Under the pieces are notes generated by a model. It was not told the origin of the DNA. It did not search any database and saw only the letters and a program-made list of their open reading frames with translations. A stretch of 64,000 nt of DNA, from NCBI GenBank assembly GCA_003024785.1, contig PUQB01000293.1, positions 112,964 to 176,963 of the forward strand, given 5' to 3'. This DNA is from Selaginella tamariscina (taxonomy: Eukaryota > Streptophyta > Lycopodiopsida > Selaginellales > Selaginellaceae). The position numbers were made by a program, and so were the translations under genes. Each line of letters starts with the position of its first letter. Positions within the stretch are counted from its first letter, which is position 1. Of this stretch, positions 34,874-47,393 are shown piece by piece.

Positions 34874-37030
34874 TCAGTAACGTTGAACATAGTTCAAGGA
34901 CTGTAGTGGAGGCTGGAATCGAGAAGGCTGCAAAAATCAATACTAAGTCACCAATGCATATCCCGTATAAGACACATGTATACATGTACATGGTAAGTAT
35001 AAACCAATAAAGAAGAGTACATATGTGTTGAATTCAATCTCTATCAATGTATACATGTACACACACACACCTGAAAGAATGTAGGAGCTGGTGGGGGAGG
35101 AGCGTAAGGATTGGGGTACATAGAATGCTGAGAGTGCATGAGAAATGACACAGAGGTTTGAGATCCAGGACTCTTTGGTCTGTGATTGATTGGCAGAGGC
35201 ATCCATGGTGGCTGCTGAACGTTGTAATTAGGAACAGCAGATGTGTACATGAGCTGCATTTCTACTGGGGCACCACGTTGCAAATACCTGCAAAATAAAA
35301 AGAAGTAAATTATATATCTACATATGCATGTGTACGCGCATTATGAAGACACGTACCACGTATTACAAATGTGCGTATCTAGAGAGAGAGATGATCAATT
35401 TGTGTACAATATTAAATACATAACGATGTATAGCACTGCCACGCGCTTACAAACAGATACATATACACGAACCTGTCGTAGCTTCGATCGTAATCAGGGT
35501 CCTTACTATCTTTCTCGCGGTCTCTAAAAATCGCAACTACGTTAGTATTCGACTTGCTATTACTGTTGTTGTTTCTCTCTTTGCATGTTGCTCTGCTCGT
35601 GTCCACACAGTTTCTCTTTACAGCCTCGTCCTCCTCCAAGTTGTTAACCCTTACAACCTCTATATGGCAGCATATTCTCACGTTGTCAGCAGTTAGCTCG
35701 TCCCTGAATATTCTAGCTCTTGCTTTGTTATATTCTTCCTTTCTTTCCTCCACGGTTCTCGCAGATTCCAGCTTAGAACCGCTCTTGTTATCCGTCTTCT
35801 CCCTGCTGTAACAACCTATTAGTGTGTGTTTGTGATGTGGATGATTGTGTACAGATAGAAGCGAAGGAATACAAATAGGTTACATACTATAACTACAACG
35901 TGTATTTACACATAGAACAACTATATGCTGTACGTATAGAATCTACATGTTTTACATCCTTACCACACGTTGGGCATGGATACGACGTGAAATGCTGAGT
36001 CTAGTCATCTAATCATATATATATATGCACACACATCGCACCCTGAATTAGTCAACTTTCTTTTTATTAATGAGTACAAAGTATAAAAAAATTCATATTT
36101 TGAATACTAAAGTTTGTGTGTGTGTGTATGTGTGTTTATATATATATATAATTCCGTTTGATGATTCTACTTATGATATACGTTTGATTATGGCGTACCT
36201 CAATTGTTCGGGTGGAGACCGCTGTTTGATAGCGACTTTTGGTAGTTGTAACGCCTCTGTGACCTTGGCAGGCAAGTCGGCCAGACGGACATGTGTTCGA
36301 CAAGCACTCTCAGGAGTTTTAGTGACTTGTACTCGTGTACTATTGCTGCACTCGAGTACAGTGGTTTTCAAGTGGTAATGTTGTGCAACGCGGTGTACAA
36401 CAAGACGTGTGTAAGACGACGACATTGGTGGGAATTCGAACTGCTGTAGCTTGCTATTCCTCATGAACTTCTCAATCTCTTGTTCTAGCTTGAGAACTGA
36501 GAAAAACAAAAGAATAAGTATCTGCACATATATGTATGCTATACACAAGTGTGTCTGTGCATTGTGTATGTATGCGCATGCATAAAAATGTACAGACAGA
36601 GGAAAGAGGAAAGGAACAAACTCTTAAGGATGCATATGCGTATATATGTGTACGTTGTATATATACACGTGCATATGTATGTATATCTATAGCCATCTCT
36701 CTCTCCCTCAGCGAGGGAGAGAGAGAGAGACACACACACACATTCGACGTGCTTGTGTATGTAGAGAGCAACAACTTACAAGGATAAGGATACACCTTTG
36801 TTAAACACGGATATGAACTTACTTGTGAGTCGATCACGAGGATTTTGAAGGGCTTCAAGAAGGAAATCGTCCACTTGTTCATGATGAACCTGATCCGCCT
36901 GATTCACCTGTTTCATGATCTCTGGTGAGACAACCTCCGTCGCCTTCTTGATGCATTCCTGACTCTCATTTACGAGCAAGATTTTCTTCCCGTCGTCCAC
37001 ACGAATCCCATAGAACTCCATCCTCCGCAT
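34874..37030 (-). CDS. R3H-SUZ domain protein, single-stranded nucleic acid binding
   Basis: The product is a predicted cytoplasmic or nuclear RNA/ssDNA-binding protein of the plant R3H family. Five exons with consistent phases are 37030-36823, 36496-36199, 35805-35473, 35287-35071 and 34927-34874, giving 369 residues. Near residue 50 is VDDFLLEALQNPRDRLTILK, then the R3H helices KLEQEIEKFMRNSKLQQFEF and SSYTRLVVHRVAQHYHL, where the R-x3-H spacing is kept. The SUZ-like region is VEERKEEYNKARARIF, followed by FRDREKDSKDPDYDRSYDRY. The tail is rich in P, Q and Y and ends SLNYVQRY. A second in-frame ATG at 37021 could also start translation. All junctions use GT-AG. It is head to head with the Alfin-like gene, 565 bases apart. 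Confidence 0.9.
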
Positions 37031-37595
37031 CAAAACTCAGGAAAATCCTAAAAGTAATACAGAAATATAAATTTTCAAATTTAAAACTACACGCATTTTC
37101 TATCAAGAACATAAACGAAATGTTTGGATTTTGAAAAAAATGCATAATTTTTGACAGAATAAATGGAAGATTTTCGGATTTTCGCAAGTCGACTTAGAAT
37201 TAAAAACATCCAAAAATCGATCCGACGAATTCCCTAAATCTAGGTCATACCGGAAGATCTTGCCATGGACAGCCCCTGTTCTTCCAAAAGAACACGAAAT
37301 CTTCTGCTTAGAGAACTAGAGCGCCATATCTTGCCAAGCGCCTGTCTCCAGCGCCCTGGGCAGCTCGTGTTCTTCCTCCGCCATACGTACAAAGTCTATT
37401 TGACGCGACCGTCGGATGTAGGGGCAACTGAACGGTTGAGATGGTGTCTTGTTTGGAGCCGTCAGATTTAAAAAGTATTCTTTTGGCCGTCAGATGGAAG
37501 CTAAAGGCTTTGAGTAGGGTTTTTGTGGGAGCGCCTTGTTCTGGATCTGTGTTCGGAGAAATCTGAAGCAGAGATAGGGTTCTTTATTTCGGAGT
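37031..37595. promoter_or_regulatory. Shared bidirectional promoter region, R3H and Alfin-like genes
   Basis: The two start codons lie 565 bases apart and point outward. A tagggttttt element near 37516 and atagggttc near 37574 resemble telo-box/short-interstitial motifs and precede the Alfin-like ATG. No clear TATA box is visible for either gene. An open frame at 37265-37471 looks like chance. Confidence 0.5.
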
Positions 37596-39129
37596 ATGGA
37601 TGCGATGTCTGTGGAGGACGTCTTCAGAGAATACAAGAACAGGCACGCCGCAATGGCGAAGGCGCTTACTTCTGGTACGCAATGCCGTTAATCTCTTGGT
37701 TTCTCAAAGATTTATCATGTTTTGATGCAGATGTGGAGCATTTCTACCATCAGTGTGACCCAGGTCTGATAATCGCTCCAAAAATTCCTCTTTTCACTTA
37801 CAAACCCCTCTTTTCCTCTAAATCAGCTCTCAAAATCTGTTTTCTGGCTGAAAATCTGTGATTTTTTCTTCCAGGGAAAGAGAATCTGTGTTTGTACGGT
37901 TTTCAAAACGGGGAATGGCAGGTCGATTTGCCTGCGGATGAAGTTCCTCCTGAGCTACCCGAGCCTGCTCTCGGAATCAATTTCGCAAGAGATGGTATGC
38001 ACAGGAAAGATTGGCTTTCTCTTGTTGCAGTTCACAGCGATGCTTGGCTATACGCGGTCGCATTCTACCACGGCGCCCGCTTCAATAAATCCGAGAGGCA
38101 AGTTTTTAGTTTCCCTTTTCCGGTGTTGGGTTTTAGTTTCTTCATTGTTTTGACTTCATCGGCGTAAAGGGTGCATATGTGCTCGTGCAGTGTGTGTGTG
38201 TGTTGTGTGTGTTTAGTAATATTAACATATTTCTCTGATTTATTTAGGAGGAAACTGTTTGACATGATAAACGATTTACCGACCCTCTTCGAGATCGTCT
38301 CCAGGACTGTGAAAGAGAAGAAGAAAGAAGAAAAACATCATAGCAGCAATCATAACAACAGCAGAAAGGTATTTTATAAATGTATTTTAACATGTATTTA
38401 ATTTGTAAATCAAAATATTTATATACTTATATATAACTACGTATGTTCGTAGGATCGTGTTGATATATATCCTGTATAAGCTTAGGTCGCTGTAACTATA
38501 CTCAGTACATCAATGTAGAATTGTAGGTTGTACAAACTGGTATGCGCATTTTCTTTATTGGGATAATTAATGTATGGTATGCGTCTGTTTGTATGTGTGT
38601 TATTAAGCAACCTCTATTGTATAACTCTTAGATGACTTTATTGTCCAATAGTTGACTATATATCACAAAAGCTGGTTATGTGTCTTTGTGCTATGCTCTG
38701 CGGTCTACACACTCAGAAACTTACACACGTGCTCGACCTGGTCCTAGTACAACTTTTGAACAACGCCTGCGTGTTCGTGTTTTGCGTCATATAGTTATAG
38801 ACAGGCATGATGGTATTTAACTGCATACTTGGCAGGGAAGTGCACACAACAGCAACAACAAAGGAACGAAGAGGGCCGTCGTGAAGAGAGAGGAGGAAGA
38901 AGAGTATGACGATGAGGAGGATGACGAAGATGGAAACGAGGACGGAGAACACGAGGACACCTACTGTGGTAGCTGTGGTGACCAATACACGGACAACCAG
39001 TTCTGGATTGCATGCGACATATGCGAAAAATGGTACCATGGTACATGCGTCAAGATGACGGAGCGTAAGGCACAACAATTTGATCAGTACAAGTGCCCTT
39101 CTTGTGCTAATAAGAAGGCTCGTATTTAA
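37596..39129 (+). CDS. Alfin-like PHD finger protein
   Basis: Alfin-like proteins are plant nuclear chromatin readers; the PHD finger binds H3K4me2/3 and the N-terminal Alfin domain mediates protein contacts. The five exons are 37596-37674, 37731-37763, 37875-38097, 38248-38368 and 38836-39129, giving 249 residues, close to the family's 240-260. The N-terminus is [20 protein letters not shown], then [20 protein letters not shown] and [17 protein letters not shown]. An acidic linker follows ([20 protein letters not shown]). The PHD finger spans residues 196-242 with all C4HC3 ligands ([28 protein letters not shown]) and the aromatic-cage W before CDIC-type spacing. Intron 3 starts with GC (gag-ag/gcaagt), a non-canonical but functional donor; the other junctions are GT-AG. 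The frame is intact. Confidence 0.95.
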
Positions 39130-39552
39130 GGTAACGAACACTGTCTGATTGTATATATGGTGTTCTCCTCCTCTGCCCTTTTGTCCTTTAATTACCCCTT
39201 TACATTTATTTTATTATTAGTTTTAGCTCTTCTTCTTGGTCTCTGTCGACCACTGATTGTGGTAATTTTTGTAACTCGAACTCATTCGAATCAAGTTTGA
39301 GCCTTACTTGAATTTGTATCCTATATATCCACACACACACACATCTGGTTTTGTGTGTCTACGCATTCACGAAACACTAACAGCGAATCGTATCCTCCAC
39401 AGCGATGTTAATTAGTTGAATATGGTAATGGTAATTAGTTAATTAGTAGAACTTATCACATATTCCACGGGCACAAATATAAATACTTTCATATTCAAAT
39501 TTGAAATATAAACATGTTTTTGATACGTTACAGGGAAGCAGGGTTCCTATAA
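39130..39552. other. Convergent 3' intergenic region
   Basis: This stretch separates the convergent 3' ends of the Alfin-like and DUF1218 genes. It is AT-rich with a short CA tract (39332-39343). It probably holds both polyadenylation regions. No gene seen. Confidence 0.5.
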
Positions 39553-40203
39553 CTACTTTGGAATATGCAGTCTGTCCTTGGCCTTGAGAAAGCACAAGTA
39601 ATACCCCTCACTGAGCATCAAAGTGAGGAACGTAAACCCCGCAGCAATCCCAAATAGCACTTGCCGTACAACCTTGCAATGGTCTGAGCGGGTGCTTACA
39701 ACTTGCTTGAATTCGTACGTACCTCTAGTTGATCCGGTTACCATAAACAGTTCCGCCACAAGGAATGTTAGCCTGTCAATTCTTATAAGTTATCATTAAT
39801 TAAGTAATTAGTGGATAAAATAATAATTTCACTATAACTGTTACCTTGGATGTGAACTTACCAGGAGAGGATAAGCAGGATAACAGCAAGAATCCTGGCA
39901 GCACCGCGGCGGAGATGAAAAGAACACATGCATCTGGTAACAATTGTGACGATAAGCTGTGCAAGAAGAAGAATTAGAGCAGCCGCGACCCAGACGGCTT
40001 GCTAGCCCTGTCTTATAGTCACAGGTGAAGGTGTCTCCAGTGGGATTGGAATGCTCTACGCTGATCTGTACAAACATTAAACAATTTTGAAGAATTAAAT
40101 TGTACAAACTTACATGGCGACTGTTACTTGCGGCGATTACTGCGAGTGCGAATGCGGCGAGATACAAGACTAATACTATTATGACCACTGCGGCAGCCCC
40201 CAT
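39553..40203 (-). pseudogene. DUF1218 four-helix membrane protein (MWL-like), one frameshift
   Basis: DUF1218 proteins are plant membrane proteins with a cleavable or anchored N-terminal helix and three further helices; some members influence lignin and wall patterning. Exon 1 (40203-40114) gives MGAAAVVIIVLVLYLAAFAL and then AVIAASNSRH. Exon 2 (40065-39862) starts ISVEHSNPTGDTFTCDYKTG. After 'GLAS' a one-base shift near 39998 is needed to continue as VWVAAALILLLAQLIVTIVT and RILAVILLILSW, the second and third helices. Exon 3 (39772-39553) gives LTFLVAELFMVTGSTRGTYE, then KVVRQVLFGIAAGFTFLTLM, ending HIPK-stop. Introns are GT-AG. Uncorrected, the second exon meets no stop but reads the wrong frame and loses two helices. 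It may be a sequence error. Confidence 0.8.
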
Positions 40204-41064
40204 TTGAGAATTCAACACTTAGACAGATTGTGAAACAGGTTTTTCTTTGCTTAATGACAACGCACAAGTATTAAGTGCCTAAGCCTGGTTAACTTTTTGA
40301 TCATGTGTTAAAGTATAATACAGAGATGTTGTTGCTGTCACAACACTAACGTGTCTTTCTGCGGATCAATATAGATATTCTTTTCTTACTTTCCTAGTGG
40401 ACACGTGTCATACTCAAGCTAACTAATACTATTTATTGTATGTCGAAGGGTCAAATCCGAGTCAAGTTAACGAGAACTATTAAGCTGATTTAGGTCAACT
40501 GTCATCGTTATAAACTTTTTCAGGTTCATCATGGCAGTTTGTTAATTAAGATAAATGAGGTTGTTTAGGTACTCCAAAAGATTCATTGCAAATCTCAAAC
40601 TAATTTCTTTCTATTCTTGAGGTTCTCGATAAATTTTTTCGTGTTCATAAACTAGAGTTGACCCATATTGACCAATGTCAACCCTACTCTATCCATTCGT
40701 CAGTGAGAGTCAACGATCGTTAAAGAAAATCCAGTCAACGGTCATTAACATTTAAAGGTTATATTTTGACCCCAGACTCGAATCATACAGGAGTTAACGG
40801 TTAACTTGACTTATTAACCATGTACATAAATACACACATTATGATCTATATGTATATATATTAGACACGATGTATTTGAAATATGTTAACATTACGGAGG
40901 GGAGCTCTAACGAAAGTAGTTGCCATAACTATATTCTTTCTCTATACTACAAACACACAACTGTACGTTTCAACTAATTCTTTTATATTATATTGGTTTC
41001 ATAGAAAACTCGTAGCACAAATGTGTTATACAAATGTATAATAGCACTACTGTTGGAGGATATA

Positions 41065-41122
<58 letters not shown>

Positions 41123-44100
41123 AACACACAAACACACACACACACACACACACCAGATCCTATTTGACTTGTTTTATAATGATAAGCTGTTTATACAAGT
41201 GCTAAATTTAAAGATTTAATATCAAAACTGCTCCCAAAACATGCTGAACTTGACATATTTGGTCTTGAGTTCAAATTCACAGGCACACAGGAACTGAGTA
41301 TATAATAGCTCGTAATTAACAAAAGTATATTAATGTTGACAGTTATAAATATATCAAAGTCTTGTGTGACAAGTATATATAAGATAGTTCTATATAGATA
41401 TTAATTTTTATCATTAATAAAACTGTGATATCTATAATTCTTTCAGTATCCAGACTTTAGTCCTCCATTAGTGATAACATAAATGAAACTTGTGGATATA
41501 CATGCAAATAGTTATAAATCCTTACACACATGTTTACAAAGATATTAAACACCACATCAACTTAATTTATCAAAACATTTTATGATGTGATTATATACAG
41601 TGGTTCAGAAAGGTTTGGGATTCCATTTCCACTGTCCGGTTATAGTATAATATTGTCTTGAGGTCTGATCGTGTTAGATGGAAGAAGGCTTTTTGTAGTG
41701 GGTAATCCCATCACAAGTTTCCCACAACATCAGTCAGCAGTACCAGAGTTAGTCACTGTCCCGGATATTGGAGACGGTAATTAGTTAAGGTTGTTTTTTG
41801 CCTATATCTCAGTCCAATATTCTCTTTATATACAACTCAACTCAAGAAAATGCAACGATACGTGGTTGGTCTTCAGGTAAACAATCTAGAATACCTTGGT
41901 TAAAAGCTAACTGAGTGCATACGTCTTCCCATCCTCCACCTTACTCCAGAGCAGCATATATCAAGTATTTTGTTTGTTACAGTGCAGAAAATGGGAGGGA
42001 GTGGTATATTACATTACAAGACATTGGGGAGTTGAAGGTGACAGTTTTGGTTTCTTAGGTGCACTGGGATGGTCAGTTTATGTGATTGGCTATGAAATGG
42101 ATATGGAATATGATTAATTCAGGGAGAGGAGAACTGGCACCCATGCCACTATCTTAAATAGAATATTTTAAATTATTAAAATTATATAAATAAAAATAGT
42201 CCATATAAAATTTCTAATATTATAAGAAATAAATAAGAGTAGAATACTTATTCTTCAATCTGATAAAGAGTAATGGACCGTCTTTAATTTTATAAAAAAA
42301 CTGACTAAATTTATATCATATCGTGGTGGTAATACTGTATTATGGTTATAATATATATTTAAACATTAATTTTATATATGAATATACTATGTGATTACAG
42401 TTTGTGTTAGAATATATTAGAATCTAAATGAATATTCCATTACGAGTTAAATTTTTCCAAGTGTTAAAATGAAATGAAAAGAATATTCTAATTATGGAGA
42501 AGAATATTTTACGGTCGGCACATATTTCCTCCAGGGAATATTCCTTCATTATTTAGTATTATACCATAAGATTTTGCATAATTATTATATATTAACAAAT
42601 TAAATAAAATACATAAGAAATATATACATCTACACTCAAATAAACACATGACTACATGTTTTTCTTCTTTTTCAGCATTGCTATAATTTTGAACGTGGAC
42701 AGCTTCTATTGTACATTAATGTATTAATTGAAATATACATTAATTATATATCACACATATATTTTATATCACATTTGACTATATGTTTCTCTTCTTCTTC
42801 AACATTGTCTAAAATTGTTACCTGCTAACCATGTAATATGTTATAAAAATAAATTGTGTCAGAATTAAATTCAGATTTATTTTCTAGTAAAAACATTATT
42901 GGCACCAGTGAATTAATGCTAATCACTTGAGTCGATTGCACGAGAATTGAATTTAAATCTATTAAAATTAAATCTATTAAAATTATTTTATCACTAATGT
43001 TGACTAAGAAAAATAATGCTAATCACTTGAATTGACATAATTATAACCACCTGAGTCAGCATAATTATAATATGTTATAAAAGTGAATTGCATGAAAATT
43101 GAAGTTAAATATATTTTATGATAAAAATTATTTTACCATTGGTATGGACTGGGAGAAGTAATATTAACCACGTAACTTAGGTGCTAATTGGAGAAGTAAT
43201 GCTAACTACCTAAGTTGAGATAATATGTTATAAAATAAGAACTAAACTTAAAAAAATAAATTGGTAAAATATTATTTATTATTGGTGCTAACTAAGAAGA
43301 AGTAATTCTAACCATTAAGATGACATAATATGTTACAAAAGTGCATTGCATGGTAATTAAATTCAAATTTATTTTTTAGTAAAAAATTGTTTCGATCGAT
43401 GGTAAAGAGTAGTAATAATATTAATTCTAACAATGGCGATGGCAATGGTGATGATAATAATAATAAAAAATGTAATTCGGTATCTTAGTGATACATAACT
43501 ATTGTTAATAAGTTTTAAAATTACAAAACTTACAAGTGTTATTTATTATAAATAAGAAAAATTAACAATTAGGATTGCAATAGGGTTTTTTAATGATTAA
43601 AAATTGGAGTACTAATCGATTTAAAATTAAAATTTAATTAAGTAGTTAATTTTCATAATTTTCATAACATTTATGTATGTAAACATTCAATACTTGCACC
43701 TCTAAATTAATTGCCTTTTGCGCTTTTGACACATGTAGTTTAATTATATTCATTATTTTAAATATTAATATTTTTACATTTAAAAAACTTTACATTTATT
43801 TTATTTTTACAAAAAATTAAATGGCAAAAGTGCAATATTAATAAAGAATTTCTAATTCCTTTAAAAGAATGTAATCACATCTTACTACATTGTATATGAG
43901 AATGGACAAAAATAAATTTTTCATTTATCATAATCATCATTATCACCCAATTAGTAATGCTTTATTGTTTGCAATCAAAGTTAGAACCAAAGATTTTATT
44001 AACATAAATATTATAAATAATTCAAGAATTAACAAAAGTGTAAGTAGCATGTGAAATGATCACGAGAAAGTAATAAGATAATGTATTTTACAATAAACTT

Positions 44101-45120
44101 CTGTAGAACTTGAGATCACATGTATAAATTACATTCATAACGATGACATTCAACACTAAAGAGTGGTTTTTAATCACATACATTGTATTTCGAATTGAAT
44201 CATAATTAACATTCATATTTATAATTTGTCATAGTTATAACTTTGTGGGTTAACTAAGACAAAAAGACTCAAGCGTAATTAAATCATTATGATTAAGGGC
44301 CCTCTCATAAACATTAATTAATCATTTACCTAATTGGCATGAGAGAGACGGAAAGGTTATGACACAATCCATTGTAATTGGTGTGAAATACATGTGTTTT
44401 TTAATTAGTAATTGTTAATTTATATTCAGTAGTAATAATAACATTTAATAACATGTCTCAGAAGGACAATGTTGTATGATAAAGTTTTTTAACACTATAC
44501 CAATGTTTGTTGAAAGAAGGACTCACGTTCGTGTTTGATGAAGTTGAAGTTATATGGATAATTTTTATCAGATATATTCAATAATGATAACAAATAAAAA
44601 ATATTCAATAATGATAACAAAATAAAAGTATGTAAAAAGTTGTATGTTCCACTATATGCAATATGTAGCAAATGATTAAGAAGTCGATCCAAATAAATAT
44701 AGAAAGAGACCTTGGTGCATTCCTAACAAGGGCATGACTTACAAACATAGGTGGAGAAGCTAGCAATATTAAAATCTTTTTGAGACGTGTAAGTGTCAAA
44801 CATTGACAGTTGGGTAATGTCACAACCTAATAATAAATATAAAATATGTCTACAGATATAGATATATATTTATAAGATAAGGAACATTATTTTTAACTCA
44901 TGCCTCTTTTATTGCGGTTCACCGTCGCGACGGTGAGGAAATTAAATCAAATATGAATATATTTTGTAGCAATACCGTGAAGACCCTCAGGAGGGTGAAG
45001 GTAAAAATATTCTACGTGACACCGCCGGAGTAAAGAGATGAGGGCACATGTGAACCGCCTCTTATCCCACGATCCCGATTGGCGTACGGATTCTCGGCGA
45101 GGTACATTTATAGTTTTAGT
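40204..45120. other. Long AT-rich spacer
   Basis: I see no gene in nearly 5 kb. 41067-41120 is a (TC)n tract, followed by (CA)n at about 41133-41152. 42890-43420 has loosely repeated blocks around 'aagaagtaatgctaaccac' and 'attgcatgaaaattgaa', probably an old tandem or transposon remnant. Two minus frames at 44495-44823 are AT-rich and unconvincing. A 28-base direct repeat (ttcaataatgataacaaa) lies at about 44578-44630. Confidence 0.45.
41067..41152. repeat. (TC)n-(CA)n compound microsatellite
   Basis: An almost uninterrupted run of TC dinucleotides, then a short CT/AA transition, then CA repeats. Confidence 0.95.
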
Positions 45121-45170
45121 GAAGTATTAAACTAGGGCTCTTGACGAGGCTCATTCTTGTTGCAGCAGTG

Positions 45171-45695
45171 ATGGTGACATTCAGGGTAGCGGGGGACAAG
45201 GATCCGCAGCTCATCAGCGTGCGGGCTTACAAGAGGAGGATCACTACCTGGAATACTTGAGCAAGAATGTTGCTCCTTCAAGGTACGAGCTTTGACAGGC
45301 AGGGCTTCGAGGCCATGAGCAACGGCTTCGTCTCCGGAATCGTCCGTGCCTACATTCCGCATCACAATGTCGTCATCGGCCCCGACGGCGATCATGGTCC
45401 AATTTGGCCTTTTCGTGAATGGAAACGCGGATGCCATGAGCTCCGTTTTCGTGAATGACCAGGGCAAGAAGCAGCTCATTGTCTCTCAGGTAAAAATTGT
45501 GTGTTTGGTGTGTGGTTCTTACAAAGATATAAATGTTAGGCTGCGGGCTTACATCGGATATGAGTGTCCAGCTGAAGCAGAATGTCAAGGATGAAGCAAT
45601 CTGTGAGTGGGTTTTACCCATGACGAAGAATGATGTTGTTGTTGGCAGTGTTGTGCTCATGGCCATCAAGGACTACTTTGACTACTAGTAAGTTG

Positions 45696-45726
<31 letters not shown>

Positions 45727-46449
45727 TGTGGTTGGAAGTCATTTTGGGCTGTTCTAATACATTGGTAGATTAATCTGATAATTTGAGTGCAAGTGAAATA
45801 TGTAACAATTATCCGAAACTAGTGATTGGGATGTAATAAAGTTTCAAGTTTCACTCAGACGCACTAGTTTGTCATTATTAGTCGCAACTTTAAGTTTTAA
45901 AGTTTGACATAATTAACAGTTTCGAGCTGGATTCCAGACACTTCTGGGGACTCCGGAGGACTGGGAGGAGATTGATCGCAGGATCGAGGGGCTGAAAAAG
46001 AGTGCACAGAGTGGTACGGGATGCTGAAGAAAATAACGGAACAGCTGGTAAAGAGCAGCAAAGGTGAGGCTGACGTAGATTTTTGGAGCAGGATTTGCCA
46101 CCACGTGGGCTTTGGATCCGGCCCAAGGTACATCAACGGCTGGGTCTCGGTGTTCTGCGTCTTCGACAAACGCGGTAAATGGCAGGCTGGGTATATTCCT
46201 CCGAGATGGAGAAGGCTTCGGTGCATTGAGTCGAACTGTGTTCCGGCCGGTTACATTACTGTGGGTGTGAAAGTTGACGATAATGGAACTGAACACGACA
46301 CTCTCATGTTTGCTGGACACGTTGGGTATGATGTCGTTGCAAAACTTGCTTGGGCCATTGCTCTGAAGCAGCCATTGGGCGGCAAAACCCCTGTCAGTGA
46401 ACGCTTCCATATAGGCATACATACACGCACAGTCATTTTATTTAACTGA
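45171..46449 (+). pseudogene. DUF4419 gene, copy A (decayed)
   Basis: This is the upstream member of a tandem cluster. It starts with ATG at 45171 (MVTFRVAGDKDPQLISVRAY), like copy B. It then loses frame near 45285, where about seven bases present in copy B are missing. The middle keeps GTSFDRQGFEAMSNGFVSGI, but the AYNGHH-x-DDVW block is broken (copy B is intact there). The STTT-containing segment has lost about 20 bases (CEWVLP then MTKNDVVVGSVVLMA). The exon 3 equivalent (about 45920-46400) has lost the CGIPYVTLLG stretch by deletion, but keeps FWSRICHHVGFGSGPRYING. The EYPC and VEDGKGIA segments are deleted. It is clearly a pseudogene of the 48-kb copy. Confidence 0.8.
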
Positions 46450-46735
46450 ACTGCAATGAGTATGTATAAACACTTACAGGTATCTACGATTCTATGCTCT
46501 TGCTGCCCATCGATGAGTGCAGTTGCTGGTATATACGTCTTTCTACTAGTAGTTTGGTTTTGTTCTGAAGTTAGAAGAATGTGTGTATGCCATAATCTTG
46601 CAAACTGTTCAAACCCAGGATTAAGCTGATAATTAATGCTATAAGAATTCGAATCCTTTTTATCTTTTTAAGTATTTCTTATATAAACGTATACATACGT
46701 CTTTGTAAACTAGGGCTCTGCATTCTGTAGCGGCG
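46450..46735. other. Spacer between DUF4419 copies
   Basis: This is the duplicated 3' flank of copy A (shared 'gctcttgctgcccatcgatga') followed by the 5' flank of copy B (shared 'aaactagggctct'). It marks the tandem duplication junction. The unit length is about 1.57 kb. Confidence 0.6.
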
Positions 46736-47359
46736 ATGGTGACATTCAGGGTAGCGGCGGACAAGGATCCACAACTCGTCAGCAGGCGCACATCATCTTA
46801 TCTCGATCTCGAGCATCACAAGCAGGCTTCATACAAAGATCACTACCTGGAATACTTCAAAGAGTACAGCAAGAATGTTGCTACAAGGTGCTTCAAGGTA
46901 CGAGCTTTGATAGGCAGGGCTTCGAGGCCATGAGCAACGGCTTCGTTTCCGGAATCGTCCGTGCCTACAATGGGCATCACAATGTCGTCATCGGGCCCGA
47001 CGATGTCTGGATTGCGATCATGGTCCAGTTTGGCCTCTTCGTGAACGGAAACGTGGATGCAATGAGATCCGTTTTCGTGAATGACCAGGGCAAGAAGCAG
47101 CTCACTGTCTATCAGGTAAAAATTGTGTTTTGGGTGTGTGGTTCTTACAAAGATATAAATGTTAGGCTGCGGATCTCTGTTCTGCTGATTATGGGCGGCT
47201 TGCATCGGATATGAGTGTCCAGCTGCAGCGGAATGTCAAGGATGAAGAAATCTGTGAGTGGGTTTTGCCCAACTTCTCCACCACGACGAAGAATGATGTT
47301 GTTGTTGGCAGTGTTGTGCTCATGGCCACCCTCAAGGACTACTTTGACTACTGGTAAGT

Positions 47360-47393
<34 letters not shown>

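Noticed and set aside
36171-36882. Plus and minus frames around 36472-36882 rich in C, Y, T and L
   Set aside because: They lie in intron 1 of the R3H gene and derive from GA/CA microsatellites and TATG repeats.
38713-39141. 142-codon minus frame opposite the PHD finger exon
   Set aside because: This is an antisense shadow of the acidic GA-rich exon 5 of the Alfin-like gene.
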